Of a DNA stretch of 64,000 bases, positions 1-8,491 are shown in pieces. How positions within the stretch are numbered: the first letter of the stretch is position 1; the number at the start of each line of letters is the position of its first letter. The translations under genes were made by a program, and so were the position numbers. Origin of the DNA: CBDFLA01 sp965248915 (GTDB lineage: Bacteria; Pseudomonadota; Alphaproteobacteria; M2410); the NCBI GenBank assembly GCA_965248915.1, contig OZ252216.1, positions 1 through 64,000 on the forward strand, read 5' to 3'. Under the pieces are notes generated by a model. The model ran no database searches, was not told the origin of the DNA, and saw only the letters and a list, made by a program, of their open reading frames with translations.

Positions 1-1
1 G

Positions 2-832
2 GACCCGACCTGCCTGGTGGACAAAATGGATGCGGTGGTTTTGTCTGGCGGGTCTGTTTACGGATTAGACGCGGCTTCTGGTGTGGTCGCATGGCTTGGC
101 AGCAAAGGTCGCGGCTTTGGCCTGGTGGGATCTGATGTTGTCTCACCGGTCGTGCCTTCGGCTATTCTTTTTGACCTCACAAATGGGGGTGACAAATCCT
201 GGGGCGAAGAACCGCCTTATCGTTCACTCGGACGCGATGCCTGTGAAGCAGCGGGAAAAGAGATTGAGATCGGAAACACAGGCTCGGGGCTGGGCGCACG
301 CGCCGGTCTTTATAAAGGCGGTTTGGGATCGAGTTCGATCATCACCGAAGACGGATTGCAGGTCGGTGCCATCGTTGCGGTAAACGCTTTCGGGTCGCCC
401 GTTGTTCCGGGGACGCGCGCATTGTGGGCCGCACCCTTCGCGATTGCCGATGAAATGGGCGCAAACCCGATGGCGACATATGCTGCATCATCACCAGACT
501 TTCCCTCCGACACCAAGGCGGGGTCCATGCCCGGAACCAATACCACCATCGGCACGGTCGCTGTGAATGTCGATCTCACGCCATCTGAGGCGCGCCGCAT
601 GGCGATCATGGCCCAGGACGGGTTGGCGCGCGCTCTGCGACCGATCCACACGCCTCTGGACGGCGACACCGTCTTTGCGATCGCCACCGGCAAGCAAGCC
701 CTCGACGACCCACGTCCCATGGCCATCGCACGGCTTGGGACGATCGCCGCCGATTGTATGGCCAGAGCCATCGGGCGCGCGATTTATGCGGCTGAAACCA
801 TTGGCGATATGACGGCCTATCGCGACCTTTGA
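2..832 (+). CDS. P1/S58-family (DmpA-like) peptidase, 3' part
   Basis: This is the C-terminal part of an N-terminal-nucleophile peptidase or aminopeptidase of the DmpA/P1 family. The frame is open to the left edge, so the true start lies outside the window. Readable landmarks are the 'AVVLSGGSVYGLDAASGV' core near the beginning and 'NTTIGTVAVN' followed by 'PLDGDTVFAIATG' towards the end. In this family the NTT segment carries the Thr/Ser exposed by self-cleavage that then acts as the nucleophile. The gene ends 155 bp before the tRNA-Arg gene and has no link to the accessory genes beyond it, so it is taken as host backbone. Confidence in the family is high; the substrate cannot be told. Confidence 0.85.
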   Translation, partial: DPTCLVDKMDAVVLSGGSVYGLDAASGVVAWLGSKGRGFGLVGSDVVSPVVPSAILFDLTNGGDKSWGEEPPYRSLGRDACEAAGKEIEIGNTGSGLGARAGLYKGGLGSSSIITEDGLQVGAIVAVNAFGSPVVPGTRALWAAPFAIADEMGANPMATYAASSPDFPSDTKAGSMPGTNTTIGTVAVNVDLTPSEARRMAIMAQDGLARALRPIHTPLDGDTVFAIATGKQALDDPRPMAIARLGTIAADCMARAIGRAIYAAETIGDMTAYRDL

Positions 833-987
833 CCAAAGGGCGCCAGCGGATTTTGGAGATGGCGCAAGCCTCAGGCCAAAACTCCTTGCTTTTCGGCGTC
901 TTCCCGCCTAAATAAGCGCCTTCGCCATGGTCGGTACTGGATTAATAACGAAGCCCAGTACCAGCCATTGGCCACAAATGGCGTCAT

Positions 988-1064
988 GCACCGGTAGCTC
1001 AGTTGGATAGAGTACTTGACTACGAATCAAGGGGTCGGGGGTTCGAATCCTCCCCGGTGCGCCA
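988..1064 (+). tRNA. tRNA-Arg (anticodon ACG)
   Basis: A complete 77-nt cloverleaf. The acceptor stem is GCACCGG at 988-994 paired with CCGGTGC at 1054-1060, followed by discriminator G and an encoded CCA at 1062-1064. The anticodon arm reads CTTGA / CTACGAA / TCAAG, giving anticodon ACG (arginine, read as ICG after deamination). The T-arm contains GGTTCGAATCC. The 3' portion from the anticodon loop onward is duplicated at 55900-55944, which marks this gene as an integration site. Confidence 0.97.
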
Positions 1065-1074
1065 GATTTTTCCT
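1020..1074 (+). repeat. Left attachment site (att direct repeat, in tRNA-Arg)
   Basis: A 55-bp segment that starts in the anticodon loop of the tRNA, runs through its CCA end and extends 10 bp beyond. It recurs base for base at 55900-55954. Identity at a tRNA 3' end is the usual signature of tyrosine-integrase insertion. The left copy keeps the tRNA intact. Confidence 0.9.
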
Positions 1075-1133
1075 GTTTTTCTTCAATTGGTTATTGGCGC
1101 GTCACAGCGTTCTGTCGACCGCGACCGGGATTG

Positions 1134-1155
1134 AAAAAGTACCAAAAAAGTACCA
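1134..1155 (+). promoter_or_regulatory. Tandem 11-bp boxes near left end (candidate arm-type integrase sites)
   Basis: Two adjacent direct copies of AAAAAGTACCA (1134-1144 and 1145-1155), followed by GCG, lie 60 bp inside the left att repeat. The same tandem pair with the same GCG lies inside the right end at 55761-55782 in the same orientation. The one-turn spacing and the presence at both ends fit arm-type binding sites of the integrase. That role is inference. The rest of 1075-1518 shows no supportable gene. Confidence 0.6.
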
Positions 1156-1518
1156 GCGGACAGTGGTCCAGTACTTGATCGGGAATAAAATAGTCCGAGG
1201 CTCGTCGACTTACGCCGTTCGCACCCAAAAAAGCGACATCAACTAACTACATCAAAAAGCGTCGGTTTCTGAGACAGACATCTCGTCCATGCAAGGATGA
1301 TTGTGGCCCTGCAATCGGTCGTTCAACTAATGCCATGGATGGGACATAATTTGCTGGATTTCATAAATTTCTTCCCATCACTCTATTCATATTGCCCCTT
1401 TGAGATCCAAAAATGTGTCAATTCCACTCAAGTTGATTGATTATTTCAGCCTGAACGTGCATTCCATATTTTGTGGAAGAAAACAATATCTTGTGACGGA
1501 CAAGGATCCGGTCCCAAC

Positions 1519-4500
1519 ATGCCAACATCAACACACGAGCAAACAATCAATACCGCTCTTGGTGAAGTTCTTCAAGATTTTGGCCAAAGTTGGAAGATTC
1601 GATCCGAGCATGTAGGAAGAATTTTCGCGGAAGGTGGTCGCCCTGACATTTTGATCGAAAAATCGGACGGCTGGCCAATAGTTCTCGAGGCGGAAGTTGG
1701 TAATCATCGACAAGCTGAGATCGAGGCGCAATCACGCCTAGGAAATCACTTGGTCTCTAGCGCCGTGCAGATCCATGCTGCAGTAGCATTGGTCTATCCG
1801 GTTCAATTGCGAAGTCATCATGGAGCGGGGCTACGGGATGCACTCCGAGAAAACAGGTTTGAGTACGCCCTGTTCACTGTCAATGCAGATGGCACGACAT
1901 CGCGTTTTCCAGACGCTGGTTGGATAAATGGAGATGTCACGGAGTTGGCCGTTCTATTGCACCGTTCCAGCATTCCGGCTTGGCGAGTAGAGTCGCTTGC
2001 AGACGCCTTGGAGCAAGGTGTTGTTCGCGCTACCGGTACATTTTCTGTCACTCACCCATATGGATCACCACTTGGCCAAAGTGTAGCCGATCTTCTTGGC
2101 CAGATAGATGACGAAGCCGGACAAACACGGCGAATGGCCATGACGGTGATTGTCGATGCGCTGGTTTTTCATGCTGCTCTTGCTGAGGCGGAAATGGTAG
2201 TTTCTGGCACTGCTCTTCGATCGGTAAAATCACCCACAGAATCCCGGTCTCGTGGGTCCTTCCGACCCACGCACATACTCGACGAGTGGGAGAGGATACT
2301 TGAAGTAAACTACTGGCCTATCTTTCACACGGCAGGAGAGATCGTCCGAATTCTACCAACCCAGGTCGCAGCCGCGATTCTCGATGTTCTTTGGGAGACA
2401 ACCGAAGATCTCATTGTAGGTGGAGTAACCAAATCTCATGATCTGACAGGTGTGGTTTTCCAAAGGCTGATCGCCGATAGAAAATTCCTTGCAACCTACT
2501 ATACGAGACCATCTGCTGCAGCGCTCCTAGCCGGGCTTGCAATGCCGATTCAATCGCCAATCACCGGCGTCGACTGGGGCGACGCAGACACATTGTCGAC
2601 CGCCCGGATTGGAGACTTCGCTTGCGGTACAGGCACACTGTTATCCACGGCCTATCAACGAATAGGTCTGTTGCACGAAATCCATGGTGGTGATCCCAAA
2701 AACCTGCATCCGATTATGATGGAGCGAGGCCTGGTCGGACTCGATGTGTTGACGGTGGCAGTGCACTTGACGGCCGCAATGCTCGCTGGTGCACACCCAG
2801 ACACTCCATTTGCAGGTGAATGCCTACTTACCATGCCGTATGGCAGTTACGATTGGGGCGTTTGCATCGGTTCTCTCGATCTACTAGAAGCGCAAACGTC
2901 GTTCGAGATTATTCAAGCCGCTGCCCAGACGGCCGGGGGCCGTGGTTCCGCCGAGGTCACGAACTTGATTCAACAGGTCGGACACGATCACTTCGATCTT
3001 GTGATCATGAACCCGCCATTCACTCGACATGGCGCACGAGAAGGTGACCGCACTGATGTACATAATCCGGCATTCGCTGCATTCGGCGCGACGGAAGACG
3101 AACAAAATCAACTTTCAAGCCACCTTCGTCGTCTTGGCGCTGGCGGTCATGCACATGGGCACGCCGGGCTGGCTTCATACTTCGTCGATCTCGCTGACCG
3201 GAAACTAACGGAATCTGGAACTTTAGCTCTGGTTCTTCCACTTTCAGCGATGAGCGGGAAGTCATGGGAAGGAATTCGTGAACTTTGGCGAAAAAATTAC
3301 TCGTCTCCGCTGATTGTAACTATTTCTGAGGAAGGCTCTCATTCGAGGTCGTTTTCTGCTGACACTGGCATGGCTGAATGCCTCTTTGTGGGGCGCAAGG
3401 AACGGACGACAAGCGCGGAGCGACGTGCGATTTTTGTCATCCTAAACGAGCAACCAAAGGATACGCTCGAAGGGGAGCAGATTGCACAGGCTATTTCAAA
3501 ACAGATTGCTGAAGGCGGCATTAGAAATCTCGAGGATGGCCCTTTCGGGGGTACGCGAATTCTCTTGGGTGATACATTCCAAGGCGAAGCTCTGGCTTGC
3601 CCGCTACCAACGGAAGGCGCGTGGCAAATGGTGGGCATCAAGGATTTCACCCTTGGACAAACTGCACACCAAATCGCAAACGGTCGCCTATGGGTTGAAG
3701 GCATGTCATCGGAAGAGGCCATCAATATTCCTGTAGCTGCAATTGCGAGTGTTGCCAGACGAATTGGGCACCATGACCTGGACTTAACGGGTTCGAAGAT
3801 AAAAGCGGATGGACTTCCACAAGGTCCATTTGAGCGAATTTCCGGCTGTCCAGACGGAGCGGCATATCCTTGTTTGTGGAACCATAAGACGAACCGGGAA
3901 AGGCGGTTGCTTGTGGAACCGGATTCCCATTGTCGGATTCGAGACGTTGGTGGCTCAGTTCCCGACGCGCTTGTATCGAGAGCGCAGTCTCGCTGGCAAA
4001 CTGCGGCTCGCGCACACTACAATCGAGACCTTCAATTCAACTCGCAGTCGTTGTCCGTGGCAATGACCGAGCGTCCTTCTCTTGGTGGACGAGCTTGGCC
4101 AACCGTTGTTTTTGACAATCCTACTCATGAATTCGCATTTGCTCTTTGGAGCAACTCGACGTTCGGACTGCTCTGTCATTGGTGGATGTCCAACAAATCA
4201 CAGGCAGGGCGCGGAACTTCAACTATAACGAGTGTTCCGACGTTTTCAACCCTCGATTTACGAGTCTTGACGCGGACGCAACATAAGGCAGCAAAAGAGG
4301 CTTTTGAAGCAATGACGGAGGAGAGATTTCTTCCGTTTGACCAGATCAACGAAGACCCCGCACGCGCAGAATTGGACCGGCGGTTGATTGTGGATGTACT
4401 CGGTCTTTCGGTTGACCTTTGCGAAACTGGTGGGGCGATGGAAAGGCTGCGGGCCAAATTAGCGGCCGAACCACAGATACATTCAAACAAGCGAAGCAGG

Positions 4501-4542
4501 GTCGTGTTTACAGATGCCGTAGAGACTTCTGTTTCGATGTAG
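1519..4542 (+). CDS. N6-adenine DNA methylase with nuclease-like N-terminus (type IIG-like)
   Basis: A protein of about 1007 residues. The ATG at 1519 is preferred over an in-frame TTG 48 bp upstream; a weak AAGGA lies about 12 nt before it. Residues 40-60 resemble a PD-(D/E)xK core, with Pro-Asp43 followed by Glu57-Ala-Glu59, but the usual Lys is replaced by Glu, so cleavage activity is uncertain. The methylase core follows: motif I 'DFACGTGTLL' near residue 365 and motif IV 'NPPF' from residue 498, typical of adenine-N6 methylation. The long C-terminal part would recognise DNA. The architecture resembles single-chain restriction-modification enzymes or phage-exclusion methylases. It is the first gene inside the element, upstream of other nuclease-like genes, and is probably part of a defence zone. 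The specificity cannot be read. Confidence 0.8.
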   Translation: MPTSTHEQTINTALGEVLQDFGQSWKIRSEHVGRIFAEGGRPDILIEKSDGWPIVLEAEVGNHRQAEIEAQSRLGNHLVSSAVQIHAAVALVYPVQLRSHHGAGLRDALRENRFEYALFTVNADGTTSRFPDAGWINGDVTELAVLLHRSSIPAWRVESLADALEQGVVRATGTFSVTHPYGSPLGQSVADLLGQIDDEAGQTRRMAMTVIVDALVFHAALAEAEMVVSGTALRSVKSPTESRSRGSFRPTHILDEWERILEVNYWPIFHTAGEIVRILPTQVAAAILDVLWETTEDLIVGGVTKSHDLTGVVFQRLIADRKFLATYYTRPSAAALLAGLAMPIQSPITGVDWGDADTLSTARIGDFACGTGTLLSTAYQRIGLLHEIHGGDPKNLHPIMMERGLVGLDVLTVAVHLTAAMLAGAHPDTPFAGECLLTMPYGSYDWGVCIGSLDLLEAQTSFEIIQAAAQTAGGRGSAEVTNLIQQVGHDHFDLVIMNPPFTRHGAREGDRTDVHNPAFAAFGATEDEQNQLSSHLRRLGAGGHAHGHAGLASYFVDLADRKLTESGTLALVLPLSAMSGKSWEGIRELWRKNYSSPLIVTISEEGSHSRSFSADTGMAECLFVGRKERTTSAERRAIFVILNEQPKDTLEGEQIAQAISKQIAEGGIRNLEDGPFGGTRILLGDTFQGEALACPLPTEGAWQMVGIKDFTLGQTAHQIANGRLWVEGMSSEEAINIPVAAIASVARRIGHHDLDLTGSKIKADGLPQGPFERISGCPDGAAYPCLWNHKTNRERRLLVEPDSHCRIRDVGGSVPDALVSRAQSRWQTAARAHYNRDLQFNSQSLSVAMTERPSLGGRAWPTVVFDNPTHEFAFALWSNSTFGLLCHWWMSNKSQAGRGTSTITSVPTFSTLDLRVLTRTQHKAAKEAFEAMTEERFLPFDQINEDPARAELDRRLIVDVLGLSVDLCETGGAMERLRAKLAAEPQIHSNKRSRVVFTDAVETSVSM

Positions 4543-4975
4543 CTTGCTGGTGCGTCAATTGATAAAACTCATTTGGGGAAAGTTCGCTCGCCACTAGGTA
4601 AAGTCAAGCTCGATCCACGCAGGCCAAACTCGGTTCAAAAACTACTTAAGCGCTATGTTGGTGTGATAACCCTGTTCTCCACAGAACGTAGATCCTGCAA
4701 TGTCGGGTATCCTCCATTTGTATGTTTCGTGAAGATGTCGAAGGTTGGCTTCGAAGTAGGTAAGGACTGTTTCTCTGCAATTCGTCATGGTAATTGTTAA
4801 GTCTGCTGGTTGTTGACAGAAGTATTTGATCATATGCATGACCAATCTAGTGTATAGTCTGATTCATCATGATCGAACTCTGGCGGATCAATTGTGTAAA
4901 CAGTATCCGTTTCAAATGACTCAGCTATGGAGTCCAACAATTTAGCCTTCTTTAGGTCAATTTGGTAACCTGCAG
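4543..4975. other. Intergenic region, no supported gene
   Basis: This is 433 bp of AT-rich sequence between the methylase and the GIY-YIG gene. Short open frames here lack ribosome-binding sites and family resemblance. A TTGACA at about 4814 and a TATAGT-like hexamer at about 4853 could be promoter parts, but their spacing does not fit a single promoter. Confidence 0.4.
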
Positions 4976-5691
4976 ATGACCCAATCGACTAAGAAACGTC
5001 AACACGATACGAAAAAATTCTATACATTGATTGATGCCACAATTGATAGAAACAGTGGCATACATCGTTTGTCATCCTGCAGTGGCCATATGAACTGGCC
5101 AGATCGCGGTGTCTATTTTTTTTTGAGCCAGAAGAACAAAGGAGAGATGACGCGGGGAAGGCGCGCGTTGTCCGCGTCGGAACACATGCACTTAGAGTGA
5201 GTTCAAAATCGACTTTGTGGAAGCGACTTCGTCAACATAAGGGAAACACGAAGAACGGCGGTGGGAATCACCGTGGATCGATCTTTCGATTGATCGTTGG
5301 CGCCTCCTTGATACGAAGGAACGATTACGACTTCCCGACTTGGGGAGTTGGAAACACCGCAAGCGGACAGGTACGTTCGGAAGAACTTCCGTTGGAGCAG
5401 GAAGTGTCGAGAGTAATAGGCAGCATGCCCTTTACTTGGTTGTCTGTGCCCGATGAGCCTGGTCCCGAGAGTCTTAGGGGTTCCATTGAGAGGAACACGA
5501 TCGCGCTTCTGAGCAATTGCAGTGGGCCAGAGATCAATCCTCCGTCAGAAGATTGGCTGGGACGGTACTGTGACCGGGAACGCGTTCGCGAATCCGGTCT
5601 TTGGAATTCGAACCATGTCAACGAGTTATACGATCCGGCCTTTCTGGATATGTTTGAGGATCTGATCTCCAAGATGGAGAGTGGTGCATGA
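4976..5691 (+). pseudogene. GIY-YIG nuclease gene, out of frame at a 9-T tract
   Basis: The product would be about 238 residues. The 5' part (ATG at 4976) reads to 'WPDRGVYFF', the GIY motif. It then meets a run of nine T at 5116-5124, after which the original frame ends at 5200. One additional T would restore 'GVYFFFEPEE', then 'VVRVGTHAL' and 'STLWKRL' (the YIG-side region), and the frame would run unbroken to the stop at 5691. The GIY and following blocks are characteristic of a GIY-YIG single-strand-nicking domain. The gene is therefore either phase-variable, a slippage-expressed gene, a recent pseudogene or a sequencing error in a homopolymer. Its stop overlaps the start of the next gene (ATGA), implying translational coupling. 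Confidence 0.75.
5116..5124 (+). repeat. Poly-T (9) tract causing the frameshift
   Basis: Nine consecutive T immediately after the GIY-motif Tyr codon. A length of ten T gives a continuous reading frame; nine gives early termination. A homopolymer of this length inside a nuclease gene is a classic slippage site. Confidence 0.8.
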
Positions 5692-6338
5692 TTGTGGTCA
5701 TACAATGTGCGGCGAATAAGCATCCGGAAGCTGGATACTTAAGTTCGCAAGACGGGTTGGACGTTCATTTCGTAGCGGATCCAACAAAGAACGGTTGCTC
5801 TCGCATGCGGTATGCCCGTCCTGATGACGAATGTCTGCACGGTAAAACATGGCGTGAAATCCTTGTCGAGTACAATAAGAAAGACAACGATAACCCCAAT
5901 GGCCTTTACCCGGCTTATCGGCTCTATCGACATCACGCCTATGCAGATTTAGTTGAGAAGTTTGGCGTCTCAAAGGTGTTCATCTTGTCTGCAGGGTGGG
6001 GGTTAATACAGTCAGATTTTCTGACCCCTCAATATGACATCACGTTTAGCAATGCTGCGGACCCGTTCAAGAGAAGGCGGATGAATGACCACTATCGCGA
6101 CCTTTGCCAACTCCCTGAGTGGAATACTGAGACCATCGTGTTTTTTGGAGGCAAAGACTACTTGCCCCTGTTTTGCGGCCTCTCAAATGGTCACAAAGGG
6201 CGCCGTATCGTCTTCTATAATTCGGTGACTGAACCGCGGTTGCCGGAATGTGAGCTAATAAAATATGAGACCACAACGCGCACGAATTGGCACTACCTGT
6301 GTGTGAGATCTTTTATCGAAGGCGAAATTGCCATTTAG
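5688..6338 (+). CDS. YaaA/DUF6884-like protein
   Basis: A 216-residue soluble protein. It begins 'MIVVIQCAANK' and contains 'ILSAGWGLI' followed by 'FLTPQYDITFS' around residues 99-125. This arrangement (small-residue/Gly-Leu motif, then Pro-Tyr-Asp) recalls the YaaA and DUF6884 families, whose members occur in DNA-damage, oxidative-stress and defence contexts. The ATG at 5688 overlaps the stop of the GIY-YIG frame by ATGA, so the two proteins were probably made together. The role is not known; a partner or modulator of the adjoining nuclease is an inference from coupling. The family assignment is moderate. Confidence 0.6.
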   Translation: MIVVIQCAANKHPEAGYLSSQDGLDVHFVADPTKNGCSRMRYARPDDECLHGKTWREILVEYNKKDNDNPNGLYPAYRLYRHHAYADLVEKFGVSKVFILSAGWGLIQSDFLTPQYDITFSNAADPFKRRRMNDHYRDLCQLPEWNTETIVFFGGKDYLPLFCGLSNGHKGRRIVFYNSVTEPRLPECELIKYETTTRTNWHYLCVRSFIEGEIAI

Positions 6339-6455
6339 CAATGTGTCCGAACGGTTCGCACTGCGCGCGTTGCGAATTTACGAAACATCGTCGAAGGTAT
6401 ACTACTGGTTGTACCAGCTCTTTGGAGTCAGCCAGACCGAATAGGAGGATAGAAC

Positions 6456-7907
6456 GTGAAGCTCACAATCGCCGCGTTGGCACTCATCGTGATTGCTTCG
6501 GGTGGGGCAGGAATTGCTGCTGCAATTCTCCTGCTGCGCACTCGCCTCAACGCGATGAGAGAGACAAATCAGGGATTGAATTCCACGCTCCAGCAAGTAC
6601 AAGTTGAGAAAGCGCAGCATGCGGAACAAGCAAGTAAGTCAGACCAGCTCAATGAAGAACTCGAATCTGAAAGACAAAAAGTAGGTGACTTGAGATCAAA
6701 TCTCGCGGAGACAAAAGCACGGTATGAGGCACAGTCAGAAGCGAGAGAGAAAGAACTGAACTCTCTCAAAGAAGTCAAATCCAATATTGAAAAGGATCTT
6801 AAGCTCCTAACCGGTGAGGTCCTGAAGAAAAGCCAAAGTTCGTTCCTTGAACTTGCAAAGTCTGTCTTTGAGGGTCATTCAAAGGCCGCAAACGAAGACT
6901 TAGAAAAGCACCAAATGAATATGGCTGCACAACTCGCACCAATCAAAGAAGTCCTCGAGAAGTATCAAGAGAGCCTCTCGGAGGTGGAGAAGAGTAGAAT
7001 CAAAGCTTACGGACAAATGCACTCCGAGTTGAAGTCGGTCTCGGAAGCGCAGCTGTTGGTTCGGGATGAAGCATCGAAGCTAGTGAATGCATTGCGCGCT
7101 GCACCGAAAACTCGAGGTCGCTGGGGAGAAGAGACTCTCCGCAATGTCATGGAACTTTCGGGCATGTCTGAATACTGCGACTTTGACACTGAAGTACACC
7201 TTGAGACCGACACGGACAGAATTCGACCGGACGTGATCATTCGTATGCCAGGTGAAAGATACGTTATCGTTGATGCCAAAACGTCGACCGCCGCGTACAT
7301 GGATGCGATCGAGGCAGAAGATGACACTGAAAAAGAGAAACACCTGGCGACTCATGCACGACAGATTCGTGATCATATGCGCCTCCTCTCCGGCAAAAAA
7401 TACCAAGACGGTTTACCACATTCGCCAGATTTCGTTGCGATGTTTATTCCTGGTGAGAACTTTTACGCCGCAGCAATTGAAAGAGATCCAGAACTCTTTG
7501 AGGATGCGATCACACGCGGCGTGCTAATAGTGACGCCGACGACTCTGATTGCATTGGCAAAAGCAATTGCTTTCGGTTGGCGACAGGAGAAAGTTGCGGA
7601 GAATGCGCGTCATGTAGCCGAACTTGGCAAAGTTCTTTATCAGCGGCTTGTAACCTTGAGCGGGCACCTCGATGGGGTTGGTAAGGGATTGGATCGCGCT
7701 GTAAAGAACTACAATGGGTTCGTTGGGTCGCTTGAGGGCTCTGTGTTGCCTCAAGCAAGAAAGTTTAGCGAACTTGAAGTTGAGGGCACGTCAAAACCAC
7801 TGCCAGAGATCACACACGTGGAGGCAGAAACACGCGAACCGAGAAAACACGAGTTCGCAGAGTCCGAATCAGTTGACAAGGAAAATGACACCCACCCGGG
7901 CTCTTGA
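6456..7907 (+). CDS. rmuC: DNA recombination protein RmuC
   Basis: A 483-residue protein with a single N-terminal membrane anchor (about residues 3-27), a long coiled coil (about 30-130) and an RmuC catalytic-like domain with 'RWGEETLRNVMELSGM', 'VIVDAKTS' and 'DFVAMFIPGENFYAAA'. The IVDAK segment is the PD-(D/E)xK-like core of the family. RmuC limits inversions at short inverted repeats, and in several reports it contributes to resistance against mobile DNA. The length matches the family and the start has AGGAGG about 6 nt upstream. This copy lies in an integrative element among nuclease genes, so it may be an accessory paralog of a chromosomal rmuC. Confidence 0.9.
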   Translation: MKLTIAALALIVIASGGAGIAAAILLLRTRLNAMRETNQGLNSTLQQVQVEKAQHAEQASKSDQLNEELESERQKVGDLRSNLAETKARYEAQSEAREKELNSLKEVKSNIEKDLKLLTGEVLKKSQSSFLELAKSVFEGHSKAANEDLEKHQMNMAAQLAPIKEVLEKYQESLSEVEKSRIKAYGQMHSELKSVSEAQLLVRDEASKLVNALRAAPKTRGRWGEETLRNVMELSGMSEYCDFDTEVHLETDTDRIRPDVIIRMPGERYVIVDAKTSTAAYMDAIEAEDDTEKEKHLATHARQIRDHMRLLSGKKYQDGLPHSPDFVAMFIPGENFYAAAIERDPELFEDAITRGVLIVTPTTLIALAKAIAFGWRQEKVAENARHVAELGKVLYQRLVTLSGHLDGVGKGLDRAVKNYNGFVGSLEGSVLPQARKFSELEVEGTSKPLPEITHVEAETREPRKHEFAESESVDKENDTHPGS

Positions 7908-7949
7908 CCGTTACGCGAGCGGATCAGGTCGATTCAGTAGGAAGTATTT

Positions 7950-8072
7950 GTGACAAGCAGTCTTGATGAAGTTTCTCACGTGAGCGTGGATTTGGACGAA
8001 TGTGGCAATCAATTCCTGAATAACTGTGACCATCCGCTCCACGTGCATGGTACAAGCAAGGTTGGAAATTGA
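7950..8072 (+). CDS. Possible 40-residue peptide
   Basis: A short open frame starting at GTG with AGGAAG about 7 nt upstream, 42 bp after rmuC. The product would contain two Cys and several His in its second half. The ribosome-binding site is the only support; no family is recognised. Confidence 0.25.
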   Translation: MTSSLDEVSHVSVDLDECGNQFLNNCDHPLHVHGTSKVGN

Positions 8073-8142
8073 TAGTCCGTTGCGAATCTAGCCGAACGGT
8101 GACCTCGCTAAATAGGTCTCTATTGGTTTTGGGTAGGATCGA

Positions 8143-8412
8143 ATGAGCATGGCAGGACGCGAGAGTGCACGATGTAGGCAGACCGATTACGAGTACTGGG
8201 GCAATTGGATTGGTCTAAAAGAAAAGTCTGACGGTTCCTTGGTAGTTTCTTACGACAATGGGAAGGATCTTCGCTGTTGGCATATTGAAGACAGTGAATT
8301 CGAACAAATCGAGTCTATCCTTGCGGTTGCAGCTCGCGAGTTCTTGCCACACTACGTGTTTCTTGCTGAGTTTGAACGACTGAATATCCAATTCAAACCC
8401 ATCGGAATCTAG
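8143..8412 (+). CDS. Small acidic hypothetical protein
   Basis: An 89-residue product (ATG at 8143, with a second Met at residue 3) containing 'NWIGLKEKSDGSLVVSYDNG', which looks like a small beta-rich fold, and an acidic helix. It converges with the DUF2779 gene, leaving about 80 bp. No family is recognised. Frame length, hydrophobic pattern and isolation from overlapping genes support it moderately. Confidence 0.45.
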   Translation: MSMAGRESARCRQTDYEYWGNWIGLKEKSDGSLVVSYDNGKDLRCWHIEDSEFEQIESILAVAAREFLPHYVFLAEFERLNIQFKPIGI

Positions 8413-8491
8413 TTGGGTACCACTGCATGACTTGTTCGATGCAGATTTCATGAGAATCCAAAATAGTCTCAATCTGGCGAGGTGTCGTGAG

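Noticed and set aside
310..771. Minus-strand frame of 153 codons
   Set aside because: Antisense shadow of the peptidase gene.
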